Of a stretch of 64,000 nucleotides of DNA, positions 49,244 to 58,164 are shown piece by piece. Source of the stretch: DATKDF01 sp963752045. GTDB taxonomy: Bacteria > Acidobacteriota > Vicinamibacteria > Vicinamibacterales > SCN-69-37. The translations under genes and the position numbers were made by a program. The stretch covers positions 1,510,233 through 1,574,232 of the forward strand of contig CAVVWN010000008.1 of NCBI GenBank assembly GCA_963752045.1, in the 5' to 3' direction. The first letter of the stretch is position 1, and each line of letters opens with the position of its first letter. Under the pieces are notes generated by a model. It was not told where the DNA came from. It saw nothing but the letters and a program-made list of their open reading frames with translations, and did no database searches.

Positions 49244-51381
49244 CGCACGACCCGAATCGCGACAACCTGCCGTTCTGCCCGGTCACCGCGTCCGACGACC
49301 AGTTCGACCGCGTACTCTCCGTCGGTGAGCGGTGCGAGGTTCAGATCGGCGGCGATGGAGGTTCGGCCGTCGGCTTCGCGCTCGGTGAGGTTCACGGGCA
49401 CCGCGAGCGGCTTGCCGTCCCGGCCGAGCAACCGCGCCTCCCGCCGGTCCGGCTCCGCCAGGCGCGCCCACTCGATGTGGACGCGCTCGGTCCGCCGGAA
49501 CAGAAAGTCGGCCACGGGCATGAGCGGCGACCGCGGCGACGGCGTGGCGCGATAGACCACTGGCGGCCCGGCCAGCGTATTCGGCGACGTCCCGATCGCG
49601 ACACTGTCCTGCCGGCGCTCGCGGCCCGCACCGGCGGTGATGTTCGCGCGCCACGGTCCGGCCGAGTCGCTCGGCACCAGCACGCGCACGATGGTTCCTC
49701 GGGTCCCGGGCGGGACGGCGCCCTCGCCACGGCCCAGGACGGTGCCCTCGGCCCCGACAATCTCCACGCGCACGGGCGTCTCGGCACGCGCCGCGAGCGC
49801 CTGGGCCGCCGTCAGCTCCACCACGACCGACGCCTCGCCGGCCGTAGCCACGCCGTAGGTGTGCATGGGGGCCTCCGTCCGGATGCGGGCCAGCACCCCG
49901 AAGGCCGCCTCGAGGGCTTCGGCGGTCTCATCAACCGAGACGGGCGTGGCGACGGGCGCCGCGTCGGCCGTCGCCGCCCGGTAGCCGCGCCGCGCCCGCA
50001 CCTCGAGACCCGGCTGCTTGACGTTGACGCGAATGGTCCGATACTGCCCGTCCGGCTCGGGATTGGTCGAGACGTACCCGATCAGGTAGTACGCCGACAG
50101 GTCCTCGGCAATGCGCTCGAGGCCGGTCGTGATGTCGTTCGTGTTCACGACCGCAAACGCGTCCGTGCCAGCCCCGAGTTCCTGCAGACCCTCGACACGC
50201 TGGCGCATCCTGACGCGATGACGCTCCGCCAGCGCACCCGGCCCGGCCCCTGCGCTCGTCATCGTCCGGTCAGAGGGGGGCAGGTTGTCCGTCGCCAGGC
50301 CTTCCGGATTGATCGGGTAGATGCTGACGCTGCGACGAAGCGCGTCGACGACGAGATCGCGGAGCCGGCGCGGGTTGTCGAGATTGGCCAGCCGCAGCAG
50401 TTCCTGCTGGCAGTCCTTGCGATCATTGACCCAGTCGGGCGGCAGCGTCGAGAGCCGGCTGCCCGGGCGCACGTAGAGGTTCGGCTGGGCCGGCGCGCTC
50501 ACCATCGTCTCCGTCAGGTGCTCTGGCAGAGCCCGGTCCACCGGAAACCAGATCCAGCCGTCGGTCACGACCATCAGGACCGTTCGCGCATTCCTGATCT
50601 CACCGAGGTAGTCCACCAGGTCCTCGAGCGCCGAGATGACGCGATCCTCTCGCCGCCGCTCGATCAGCACCTCGCTGTAGAGCCGCTCGGTCGGACCATC
50701 GTCGATGTACCACGGGAAGATTCCTGCGGCCGTGATCTTGTTGCTGAAGCACGCGTCGAGGCGTGATTCCATCGGGTCGTACTCGTCGAGTCCCGCCAGC
50801 ACGCCGCCGCTCATGTCGACCAGCCGGTGCCGATCGCCCCAGGCCCAGTAGTCGCGGAGCTGGTTTTCGATCGAGTCGAGCACGCGGCCGAGCACCAGCT
50901 CCGACGCGCGCTCGTGCTGCGTGATCAGGCCGAACAGGTCGTTCGGCCGGATCAGGCGATTGACCGTGTCCATGAGCGGCCGGCGAATCGCGCCCGACCC
51001 GAACGACGTCGTGTGCAGCGTGTCGAGGAACGCCACGAACACGCGGTTGCGCGGGTCGGCCGCTGCCTCGAGCATCTCGCGCTGGCTCACTGGATCGCGA
51101 CGCACGACGTCCACCGGCGCCGGTTCCACGCGGATGAACTCGACCGATTCGATCACCTGAGGCGCGCCATTCTCGAAGACCTCGAAGTCAGCTTGCGTGA
51201 GGCCTTCGAGAATCCGGCCGTCGCGGCGCGGATAGACGTCCACGAGCACGAGGTTCACGGCTTCGCGGAACGTCGGGCGCTGCGGCTGTTGGGGAGTGGA
51301 CTGAAAAGCAAGCGGCGGGATGGCCCACCCGACGCACACCGCCACCGCCAGAAGTCCGGTTCTGAGCCTGATCAGACTCAC
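49240..51381 (-). CDS. VWFA-related acidobacterial exported protein (copy 1)
   Basis: 713 residues. A signal peptide (1-26, ending LAFQS) is followed by the conserved block REAVNLVLVDVYPRRDGRILEGLTQADFEVFENGAPQVIESVEFIRVEP, typical of VWFA-related acidobacterial proteins, then a VWA-like Rossmann domain (RNVFVAFLDTLHTT; RTVLMVVTDGW) and a closing AYYLIGYVSTNPEPDGQYRTIRVNVKQPGLEVRARRGYRA. The MIDAS motif is degenerate (FLDTLHT rather than DxSxS). The C-terminal 200 residues are beta-rich. Role unknown. Paralog of the next gene upstream. Confidence 0.8.
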   Translation of the reverse strand: MSLIRLRTGLLAVAVCVGWAIPPLAFQSTPQQPQRPTFREAVNLVLVDVYPRRDGRILEGLTQADFEVFENGAPQVIESVEFIRVEPAPVDVVRRDPVSQREMLEAAADPRNRVFVAFLDTLHTTSFGSGAIRRPLMDTVNRLIRPNDLFGLITQHERASELVLGRVLDSIENQLRDYWAWGDRHRLVDMSGGVLAGLDEYDPMESRLDACFSNKITAAGIFPWYIDDGPTERLYSEVLIERRREDRVISALEDLVDYLGEIRNARTVLMVVTDGWIWFPVDRALPEHLTETMVSAPAQPNLYVRPGSRLSTLPPDWVNDRKDCQQELLRLANLDNPRRLRDLVVDALRRSVSIYPINPEGLATDNLPPSDRTMTSAGAGPGALAERHRVRMRQRVEGLQELGAGTDAFAVVNTNDITTGLERIAEDLSAYYLIGYVSTNPEPDGQYRTIRVNVKQPGLEVRARRGYRAATADAAPVATPVSVDETAEALEAAFGVLARIRTEAPMHTYGVATAGEASVVVELTAAQALAARAETPVRVEIVGAEGTVLGRGEGAVPPGTRGTIVRVLVPSDSAGPWRANITAGAGRERRQDSVAIGTSPNTLAGPPVVYRATPSPRSPLMPVADFLFRRTERVHIEWARLAEPDRREARLLGRDGKPLAVPVNLTEREADGRTSIAADLNLAPLTDGEYAVELVVGRGDRAERQVVAIRVVR

Positions 51382-51432
51382 AAGTCCCCCTGTCGGCGCT
51401 GGCAGCCGCAGTCCAGCACCGCCCGCGAACCC

Positions 51433-51472
51433 TCGGACCTTCGGACCGTCGGACCTTCGGACCGTCAGACCT
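51433..51472 (+). repeat. five TCGGACC(T/G) octamers in tandem
   Basis: Five 8-base units in exact phase, alternating last base T/G (the fifth is TCAGACCT), fill the gap between the two VWFA genes and abut the corrected stop of copy 2 at 51473. Confidence 0.75.
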
Positions 51473-53580
51473 TTACCGCGTCACCCGAATCGCGATCGAC
51501 CCTCCGCTCGGTCTCGCCGCCACTGCCCACGACCAGCTCGATGGCGTATTCACCGTCGGCGAGCGGCGCGAGGTTCAGGTCGGCGGCCACCGAGACCTCG
51601 CCCATCGACTTCACGTTCGGTGACGTTCACCGGCACGGCCAGCGGCTTGCCGTCCCGGCCGAGGAGCCGCGCCTCTCGCCGGTCGAGCTCGGCGAGGCGC
51701 GCCCATTCGATGTGGACGCGCTCGGTGCGGCGGAACTGGAAGTCTGCCGCCGGAATGAGCGGCGACCTCGGTGAGGGCGTGGCGCGGAACACGAGCGGAG
51801 CCCCCACGAGCACGGCGTCGCCTTCCCCCAGCTCGATGCTGTCCTGGAGACGGTCGCGCCCGGCGCCTACCGTCACCCTCGCCCGCCACGGACCGTCGAG
51901 GTCGAACCCGAGCGGCACCTTCACGACCGTCCCTCGCGTCGCCTGCGCAATCTCGCCCGAAGCGCTCCCGACGGCCGTGCCGTCCGCCTTGGTCAGCTCC
52001 ACCTGAACCGGCGTCGCCGACGAGCTCCTGAGGGCCTGAGTCGGCGTCAGCTCCACGACGATGGCGGCCTGCTGATGCGCGACGACGGCGTAGGTGAAGA
52101 GCGGTGCATCGAGGCGGAGGCGCGACAGCACTCCGAAGGCCTCCTCGACAGCGGCGGCCCCCGGCTCGGGCGCGGCGCCAACGACGCGCGCCGACGCCAT
52201 CTCGGCTTCCGTGGGCGCGAAGTACCCGCGACGCGCGCGCACGCGCACGTCGGGCTGCTTCACATTCACCTCGATGCGCCGGTAGCTGCCGTCGTTCTTC
52301 GGGTTCGTCGACGCATACGTCAGGACGTAGTACGCCGAGACGTCATCGACAATCTGCCGGAGCCCGGCATTGAGGTCGTTCGAAATGACGGCGAGGCCAT
52401 CCGTGTTTTCCGCGAGCGTCAGCAGGGAGTCGGCGCGCTCGCGCACTCGCCCCATGTCCTGCATGAGCGCCCGCTGGCTGTCGAGCACGGCCACGCGCTC
52501 GTTCAGGTCGCTGTCGAAGACCTGGAGCCCGCTCGGATTGACCGGATAGAACGTGACGTTCATCTGGTTGGCTTCTCGCAGCAGATCCCGGAATCGCTGC
52601 TGATCGTCGAGGGAGAAGAGCCGGATGAACTCGGTGGAACAGTCGTTCGAATTGACGTAGCCGGGAGGCGCCGCCGTCGTCATTCTCCCGCCAACGGCGC
52701 CGACGGGCGGCACGCCTCCCCCACCCGTGGCGCCCAGCACCTGCTCGATCGTGGCGCGGTCCTGCTCGAACAGCACCCACCCTTCCGTCAGCACGATGAC
52801 GGACTTGCGCGACTCGCGGATACCGCCGAGATACCGGATGAGATCCTCGAGATGCGTCAGCACGAGGTCCTCGCGCCGCCGCATCTTCATCAAGTCGACG
52901 ATGGGTCTGGCCACGGCGCCGTCACGTCCCCAGACTTCCTTACCGGTGTCGGTCGTCTCGTAGCAGGCCGCCAGCGCGTCCTCTTCCGGATCGCGCCGGT
53001 TCGAGCCTCGCTCGGCAAGCTCCCACCAGTACTGATTGAGCTGATCTTCGATCGTATCCGTCCGACGGCCGAACGCCAGGATGTTGGCGGGTACGCCGGT
53101 CGTGAGGACGGCGAACAGATCGTTCGGCGCCAGCACCCGGTTCAGCAAGTCGACGATGGCCCGTCGCGCGTTGAACGATCCGCCGAGATGGAGGTGGTAG
53201 CGATCGATGTAGAGCAGGAACACCCGATTTCGCGAGTCGGCGACCTTCTGGAACATCTCGCGCGTGCTCGTCGGATCGGAGACCGCCGTGGCCGGCGTGG
53301 GCTCGATCCGGATGAACTCCATGTTCTGAATCGTCTGGAGCGCGCCGTTTTCGCGGACCTCGAGGTCGGCTGGCGTGAGGCCCTCGAGGATGCGGCCGTC
53401 CTTGGTCGGATAGAGATCCACCTCGACGAGGTTCGTGCCTCCCCGGAAGACGGGCTGCTGCTGGGGCGGCGTCTGGGGGGGCTGCCCCTGACGTCCCTGC
53501 GACGCTCCCAGCGGCAGGGACAGGACGGCAGCAAGGCAGACGGCCACCGCGGCACCGACGCGTAGCGGCGAACGATTCAT
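51473..53580 (-). CDS. VWFA-related acidobacterial exported protein (copy 2), two frameshifts near the C-terminus
   Basis: About 700 residues from ATG 53580 (GGAG site upstream). It parallels copy 1: a signal peptide, FRGGTNLVEVDLYPTKDGRILEGLTPADLEVRENGALQTIQNMEFIRIEP, VFLLYIDRYHLHLGG, SVIVLTEGW, YYVLTYASTNPKNDGSYRRIEVNVKQPDVRVRARRGYF. The frame breaks in the CCC at 51601-51603 and again at 51500-51502. Removing one base at each gives an ending GEYAIELVVGSGGETERRSIAIRVTR that matches copy 1. Function unknown. The tandem pair suggests duplication. Confidence 0.8.
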
Positions 53581-53866
53581 CACGCGAAATCTCCTGCAGG
53601 CCGGCATCGCTCAGTGTACCACTGGACCGCGACCGAGCTCGGGACTCACAGAGGCTCCGTACCTTCATTGAGGATGCCGAGATACTGGTCGTAGCGGTAC
53701 ACCCGGTCCGTTTCACCAGCGCGACACCTTGGGTAAATCGACTTTAGCTCCGGTCGCAGTAAATAAAGCAGAGCCATGTTCACTTTAGTAAAGACGCACG
53801 TCAATCTCGCGAGGAAACGCGCCACAGGGAAGCGAGGCGCGCCGAGATAGACTGGCGGCCAAGCCC
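53581..53866. other. intergenic region, no gene seen
   Basis: 286 bases between divergent genes. It is more AT-rich than its surroundings at 53735-53800 and contains the 11-bp palindrome CTTTAGTAAAG (53783-53793), a possible operator. I see no ORF or RNA in it. Confidence 0.5.
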
Positions 53867-54391
53867 ATGCCGGCCATCATGTGCACGCGCGCCTTGTGGT
53901 CCGCCATTGGCGGCCGCGGTCCTCTCCCGCAGCGTGAGACTGCCGTGGATCGGCGGTGCCGGCTTCAGGCTTGGTGCGCGCGCGAGCTGTTCACGCCCGT
54001 TGGGCCGGTCGTCGTGGCGCTGGAAGAAACGACCTACCTGACGCTCGTGTTCCCGCTGTTCCCGTTACCGGACTTCAACGCCGCGTTCGCCGCAGCGCTC
54101 GCGAGCCAGCTTTCGGTCCTCGACGTGCCCGAGGCCGCAGTCGAGGCGGAGGTCGAAGCGATAGTCCACCGCGCTCGTTTCGCCAAGAACGACAACCGGA
54201 GTCTCCTCGGGTCGGTGAACGACGTCGCCTTCCACGTCATAGCTGAATTGGGCGGCTCCCGCCGGCTGTCGCCCGACGTCATCGAGCGCGCTCAGACTCG
54301 CCTGAACGGCATGCCGCACGTCCACCGTGAACCGTCGTTTCCAGACCAGGCCACGACACTGCTCTTTAGGCAGTCGGATTCCATTCAGTAG
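53867..54391 (+). CDS. DUF6933-like protein (copy 1)
   Basis: 174 residues: MPAIMCTRALWSAIGG, LQAWCARELFTPVGPVVVALEETTYLTLVFPLFPLPDF, FAKNDNRSLLGSVNDVAFHVIAEL. The pattern (a leading CT motif, a hydrophobic valine-rich strand, then NDNRSLLGSVND) fits the DUF6933 family of unknown function as I recall it. A paralog of the same length lies at 61060. By eye about 123 of 174 residues are identical without gaps. It sits just outside the attachment-site end of the mobile element. Confidence 0.7.
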   Translation: MPAIMCTRALWSAIGGRGPLPQRETAVDRRCRLQAWCARELFTPVGPVVVALEETTYLTLVFPLFPLPDFNAAFAAALASQLSVLDVPEAAVEAEVEAIVHRARFAKNDNRSLLGSVNDVAFHVIAELGGSRRLSPDVIERAQTRLNGMPHVHREPSFPDQATTLLFRQSDSIQ

Positions 54392-54420
54392 CGACCACGA
54401 CGCCGAACGCCTGGCCTGCT

Positions 54421-54546
54421 CGGGTCCGGGCGTGGCGTCGATCGCCGCCCGACGTTGCGAGCGCCGAGGTCCGCCGAGCGTCAGGCATGCGGCCCGAGGC
54501 AAGCGTGCGAGCTGGAGGGCGGCGATCGACGCCACGCCCGGACCCG
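54421..54546. repeat. 30-bp perfect inverted repeat
   Basis: 54421-54450 and 54517-54546 are perfect inverse complements (arms start CGGGTCCGGGCG), enclosing a 66-base GC-rich spacer. It lies between the DUF6933-like gene and the tRNA fragment. There are no trailing T residues, so it is not a standard terminator. Confidence 0.85.
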
Positions 54547-54566
54547 GCGGACGCCGGACAGTCGTA

Positions 54567-54790
54567 TGACCTACAGGTGACCTATGGAGGGAAGTTGGTC
54601 GGGATGACTGGATTCGAACCAGCGACCCCTTGACCCCCAGCGAAAGTGTTCTGCAAATCGCTGACCGGCGCTGAACGACTCCGAGCGCGAAAACACCCGA
54701 TTCTACTTGCCGATTTCGACGTCGCGTGATTCACTCGTCGTCGTCCGAGGTCGCCGAGTGTCGTCGCCAAGTGACCTATAGGTGACCTAG
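54567..54790. repeat. paired 19-bp direct repeats with TGACCTA units
   Basis: 54567-54585 and 54772-54790 match at 17 of 19 positions. Each contains two TGACCTA copies 11 bases apart (one helical turn). They bracket the tRNA fragment and end 30 bases before the integrase gene, as expected of arm-type sites for integrase or excisionase. Confidence 0.65.
54596..54640 (-). other. attachment site: 3' fragment of a tRNA-Pro gene
   Basis: On the minus strand the sequence ends with a T arm GCTGG-TTCGAAT-CCAGT, then CATCCCG, A and CCA (54596-54598). This is the 3' part of a tRNA whose acceptor would begin CGGGATG. C1-G72 with A73 points to tRNA-Pro. The 5' half is missing. Next to a tyrosine integrase this is the duplicated 3' segment left by integration. 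By geometry the element extends to the right, with the restored tRNA on its far end. Confidence 0.8.
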
Positions 54791-54819
54791 GAAACCGAGT
54801 CAAGGGGTCGTGCACGGCC

Positions 54820-56133
54820 ATGCCCGTCGTCACCTTCACCGCGCGCTTCGTTGAATCGCTCGCACCGCCGAGCTCGGGTCAGTGCGACTACTGGGACCGC
54901 GCGCTGCCCGGCTTCGGACTGCGCTTGTCCTTCGGCGGCCGGAAAGCGTGGGTGGTTCGTTACCGCACGAACTCGAGACTCCGGCGGCTCACCCTCGGCC
55001 CGTTCCCGACGATCGGCCTGGCGGACGCCAGGGACCGTGCAAGGACTGCTCTGCTGCAGGCCGCGTCCGGCCAGGATCCGGCCGCGGTCAAGCGGGCCGC
55101 GAGAAACGCTGAGACCTTCGGAGACCTCGCCGTCGAGTACCTCGCCAGACATGCGAAGGTGAAGAAGCGCACCTGGCGTGAGGACGAGCGCACGCTCAAG
55201 GTGGAGCTCCTGCCTTCGTGGAAGCACACGCCGTTGAAAGAGCTGAAACGCCGTGACATCCGGGAGCTCATCCAGCGCATCGCCGAACGGCCGGCGCCGA
55301 TCATGGCGAACAGGACGCTCGCCATCATTCGCAAGATGCTGAACTTCGCGATCGAGTCGGACTGGCTCGAAGCCAACCCCGCGGCGCTGATCCCGAAGCC
55401 AGGGGTCGAGCGAGCCCGCGATCGAGTGCTCACGAGCGACGAGCTGCGCGCGTTCTGGGCGGCAACCGAGCAGGAATCGACAGTCATCCGCGCGTGGCTC
55501 CGCCTTCGGCTTCTGACGGCCCAGCGAGGCGGCGAGGTCATCCAGATGCGCTGGTCGGATGTAGATCTCGAGGACAAGTGGTGGACCATTCCGGCCGGGC
55601 TGGCGAAGAACAAGCTCGCGCACCGTGTGCCCATCAGCCCGCCGGCCCTGGCGATCCTGCGAGAGCTCAGATCCAAGGCCGGGCCGAACCATGTCTGGGT
55701 GTGCAGTCCATCAGGGCTGGACACTCCCGCCATTCACAACGCCAAGAAAGCCGTGGCGCGGATGCGTCGCCGGCTGGGCTTCGACTTCCGTGGGCACGAC
55801 CTCCGGCGCACCGCGGCCAGCCTCATGACGTCCTCCGGCACGCCACGGCTCGTCGTCGGCAAGATCCTCAACCATGTCGAGACCGGCGTCACGGCCGTCT
55901 ACGACCGGCATTCCTACGACAAGGAAAAGCGCGAAGCGCTGGACGCCTGGGCGAAACAGCTTCAGCGGATTCTGCGCCGGCGCAGGAGGACAGGCAAGGT
56001 GCTGGCGTTTGCCAAGGCCGCGACGAATGGTCGAGCGGAGGTCGAGGCGCAGAGGCCCAACATGGCGGCAGCCGCGGTAACCAAGCCAGAAGAGCACCAA
56101 GGCTCGTCGGGTCGAGCCTGGGCTCGTCATTGA
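54820..56133 (+). CDS. int: P4-type tyrosine integrase
   Basis: 437 residues. An N-terminal arm-DNA-binding domain (residues 5-90, DYWDRALPGFGLRLSFGGRKAWVVRYR), a core-binding SAM-like domain (about 98-190), and a catalytic domain with Arg236 (LLTAQRGGEV), His326-x-x-Arg329 (GHDLRRTAAS), His352 (LNHVE) and nucleophile Tyr361 (VYDRHSY). The C-terminus has an extra basic tail of about 65 residues. It should insert the element into the 3' end of the tRNA-Pro gene whose fragment lies 180 bases upstream. Confidence 0.93.
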   Translation: MPVVTFTARFVESLAPPSSGQCDYWDRALPGFGLRLSFGGRKAWVVRYRTNSRLRRLTLGPFPTIGLADARDRARTALLQAASGQDPAAVKRAARNAETFGDLAVEYLARHAKVKKRTWREDERTLKVELLPSWKHTPLKELKRRDIRELIQRIAERPAPIMANRTLAIIRKMLNFAIESDWLEANPAALIPKPGVERARDRVLTSDELRAFWAATEQESTVIRAWLRLRLLTAQRGGEVIQMRWSDVDLEDKWWTIPAGLAKNKLAHRVPISPPALAILRELRSKAGPNHVWVCSPSGLDTPAIHNAKKAVARMRRRLGFDFRGHDLRRTAASLMTSSGTPRLVVGKILNHVETGVTAVYDRHSYDKEKREALDAWAKQLQRILRRRRRTGKVLAFAKAATNGRAEVEAQRPNMAAAAVTKPEEHQGSSGRAWARH

Positions 56134-56239
56134 CGTCCTCGCCGACTGCATTGCGTGTCATCATATCGGCACGGCGCGCGGCTCATTTGGCGCGTTGGGC
56201 CGACAAACGAAACGATCTGGAGAGGCGTAGAATCCGGCC

Positions 56240-56464
56240 ATGAGTATCGACGAATTGGAAGCTGAAGTCCTGAAGCTCGGGCCGAAAGCCCGAGCGCGTT
56301 TGGCCGCGCGGCTGCTGGACAGTCTCGAGAGCCTCTCAGTTGAAGAGAACGAGCAACTCTGGCTCGAGGAGGCCGAACGCCGGGACGCGGCATGGGATGA
56401 GAGTGGCGGAACCGGGCGGCCAGCGGCGGACGTGTTCCGGGACGCGAGCGCGCGGCTTTCGTGA
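56240..56464 (+). CDS. antitoxin, addiction-module CHP02574-like
   Basis: 74 residues: MSIDELEAEVLKLGPKARARLAARLLDSLESL, then an acidic, Trp-containing C-terminal helix (EENEQLWLEEAERRDAAW). This is the usual form of the short antitoxins paired with RelE/ParE toxins. Its TGA is directly followed by the toxin ATG. Probably autoregulates the pair. Confidence 0.85.
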   Translation: MSIDELEAEVLKLGPKARARLAARLLDSLESLSVEENEQLWLEEAERRDAAWDESGGTGRPAADVFRDASARLS

Positions 56465-56755
56465 ATGGTCGTTTCGTTTCATGAGCTGGCCGAGCGCGAG
56501 CTCAACGATGCGGCGCAGTACTACGACCGGGAGCAGCCGGGGTTGGGCGGGGCGTTCATCGCCGACGTACGGCGTTGCACGGACGCGATCCTCGAACACC
56601 CAGAGGCCGGACCAGTCATTCGTGGCGGCGTGCGACGTCGCCTGTGTCGGAAGTTTCGCTACGGAGTGCTCTACACGATCCGGCCACGAACGGTTCGAGT
56701 TCTAGCCGTCATGAATCTGCGCCGCCATCCCACGTACTGGGTTGGTCGTTCATAA
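56465..56755 (+). CDS. RelE/ParE-family toxin
   Basis: 96 residues: VSFHELAERELNDAAQYYDREQPGLGGAFIADVRRCTDAILEHPEAGPVIRGGVRRRLCRKFRYGVLYTIRPRTVRVLAVMNLRRHPTYW. All core RelE/ParE features are present, including the terminal H-x-x-P-x-Y/W-W. ParE members poison gyrase and RelE members cleave mRNA; the sequence does not decide. It is a likely stability module of the mobile element. Confidence 0.87.
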   Translation: MVVSFHELAERELNDAAQYYDREQPGLGGAFIADVRRCTDAILEHPEAGPVIRGGVRRRLCRKFRYGVLYTIRPRTVRVLAVMNLRRHPTYWVGRS

Positions 56756-56756
56756 C

Positions 56757-56857
56757 CAGGCGGCCCAACAACGCACTGCACCAGACGGCCGCGGTGCTTG
56801 GAACGGTGAGCGGCCGCTGGTGAGCGCTCACGTCAGGCTGCTTGACGGAGAATCGGC
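56757..56857 (+). other. structured gap resembling an attC-like or cassette-end sequence
   Basis: GCCCAAC (RYYYAAC-type) at about 56763 begins a GC-rich stretch whose translation contains PNNALHQTA, a signature I recall from many intergenic repeats in soil bacteria. No matching GTTRRRY closes it, so an integron attC is not established. Confidence 0.3.
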
Positions 56858-57151
56858 ATGGACGAATTGGGCTGGCTGATGACCGCGGTTGGCGCAATGT
56901 TCGCCGCGCTTGGGCTCATCGCGTTGCTCGGCTTGGTCAGCGGTCTGTCCCGGCACGAGGGACAGGGGCCCCTCCTCTTCGGCTTGGGGTCTATCCTGGC
57001 GGCTCTCGCCAGAATTGGCAGCGGTCCTGCCCAGGGTTGGTTGTCGTGGTTGGGCGTCAGCTGTTTCGTGGCAGGAGGGGTTCTTGTGTGGCGAAGCGGC
57101 CGGCGGATGAACTCGGCCCGGCGACAGCCGAGGGCTGGTTCTCCCCGATGA
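56858..57151 (+). CDS. small membrane protein, unknown function
   Basis: 97 residues with three hydrophobic segments (about 5-28, 38-53 and 58-77; for example LMTAVGAMFAALGLIALLGLVSGL and WLSWLGVSCFVAGGVLVW) and a basic tail. I do not recognise a family. It follows the toxin gene by about 100 bases and is cargo of the element. Confidence 0.5.
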   Translation: MDELGWLMTAVGAMFAALGLIALLGLVSGLSRHEGQGPLLFGLGSILAALARIGSGPAQGWLSWLGVSCFVAGGVLVWRSGRRMNSARRQPRAGSPR

Positions 57152-57279
57152 GCGCCAGCCTCCGCTCGCGCTGACCATTCGGTTGATTAGCGGGAGCGGT
57201 GACCCGCGGCGTTACGGCTGAAGCGCTGATCGTTAGCCCGACAGGGCGGGAGCTGGTGGTGGGCTTGGTCCGATACGTC

Positions 57280-57825
57280 ATGGCCGCACTCGGTTGCTCA
57301 CTACTGGCCGTCAGTTCGGTTGTCTCCGGCCAGGCGCCCGTGCAGCTCGAGTTACTGACGGTGCCGCCGCGGCTGCTACCCGTCGGGTGCCGGCTTGCCC
57401 CCGTCCTTCGAGCACCGGGCGAGAGGCCATTCGTCGCATCTCCCGGGGTGCGAGAGAACCCCTGGATTGGTGCGGGATCTACTGCAGCCATAATTCGGGA
57501 GTACGTGGACGGCCCACCGCTGAAGTCCGACGACACGTCTGGACGGGATCGGCTTGAACAACTCGCAGTTGGCGTCATCGGCGCCTATCGGGCGGTCTAC
57601 ATCGACGCGGCTGGTGCCGAGATCGACGTGTTCGCCGTGCTCTTCGACGACCCCACGTTGACGTCTTCGGCTGCCTTAAGTCGCCTCGGCAATCGGCCCG
57701 GTCGGATCATCGTGTTTGGGGCCACAGCGGTGGTCGTGCTGCCGGGGAGAGGTGGGGATTGTTTTCGGGCGGTAGCCGATCACATCGCTTCAATTCAGCA
57801 GGGACACGGATCAGGTACTCGTTGA
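57280..57825 (+). CDS. hypothetical secreted protein
   Basis: 181 residues from ATG 57280, where a signal peptide begins (MAALGCSLLAVSSVVSGQAP). The open frame extends to 57199, but that part is not signal-like. The mature part shows VGVIGAYRAVYIDAAGAEIDVFAVLFDDP and a closing IIVFGATAVVVLPGRGGDCFRAVADHI. No family recognised. Element cargo. Confidence 0.5.
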   Translation: MAALGCSLLAVSSVVSGQAPVQLELLTVPPRLLPVGCRLAPVLRAPGERPFVASPGVRENPWIGAGSTAAIIREYVDGPPLKSDDTSGRDRLEQLAVGVIGAYRAVYIDAAGAEIDVFAVLFDDPTLTSSAALSRLGNRPGRIIVFGATAVVVLPGRGGDCFRAVADHIASIQQGHGSGTR

Positions 57826-57940
57826 CGACGCCGTTGCGGGTGAGGCGCTGGACGTTCCGTGGCCTGGATCAGCAATATGACGAACAGGAGGGATCCTGAC
57901 GACACGCCAATGGCCGCCGTGGTGGAGGTGGGAGCTCGAG

Positions 57941-58156
57941 TTGAGCGCCCATCTGCTCAAACGAATGGAAGACCGCCAGTTCGATGAGCTCGACCTCCGT
58001 CGCATGCTTGGACACGCCAGCGGTCACCGAGCCGATGTTCTCGAGGGCCGGTTTGCCATCCAGGCTCGACATGGCGACCGGGGCTGGGAGGTAATCGTCG
58101 AGCCAGATGAACTCCGGCAGCTTCTCGTCGTGATTACGGCGTATCCTGTGGACTAG
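57941..58156 (+). CDS. DUF4258-like small protein
   Basis: 71 residues from a TTG: LSAHLLKRMEDRQFDELDLRRMLGHASGHRADVLEGRFAIQARHGDRGWEVIVEPDELRQLLVVITAYPVD. The layout (H-x-x-x-R-M-x-x-R, then a W-V-I-x-x-x strand and an ITAYP end) fits DUF4258, related to the RelE-like fold. The in-frame upstream residues WPPWWRWELE also look conserved, and GGAGG lies at 57887-57891, but no standard start codon follows it, so the true start is unresolved. Confidence 0.6.
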   Translation: MSAHLLKRMEDRQFDELDLRRMLGHASGHRADVLEGRFAIQARHGDRGWEVIVEPDELRQLLVVITAYPVD

Positions 58157-58164
58157 GGAGGACC

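Noticed and set aside
51433..51472. CRISPR array
   Set aside because: Units are 8 bases with no spacers, and there are no cas genes in the window.
54596..54672. Complete tRNA at the attachment site
   Set aside because: No 5' acceptor strand CGGGATG, D arm or anticodon arm is found 70-80 bases from the CCA. Only the 3' part is present.
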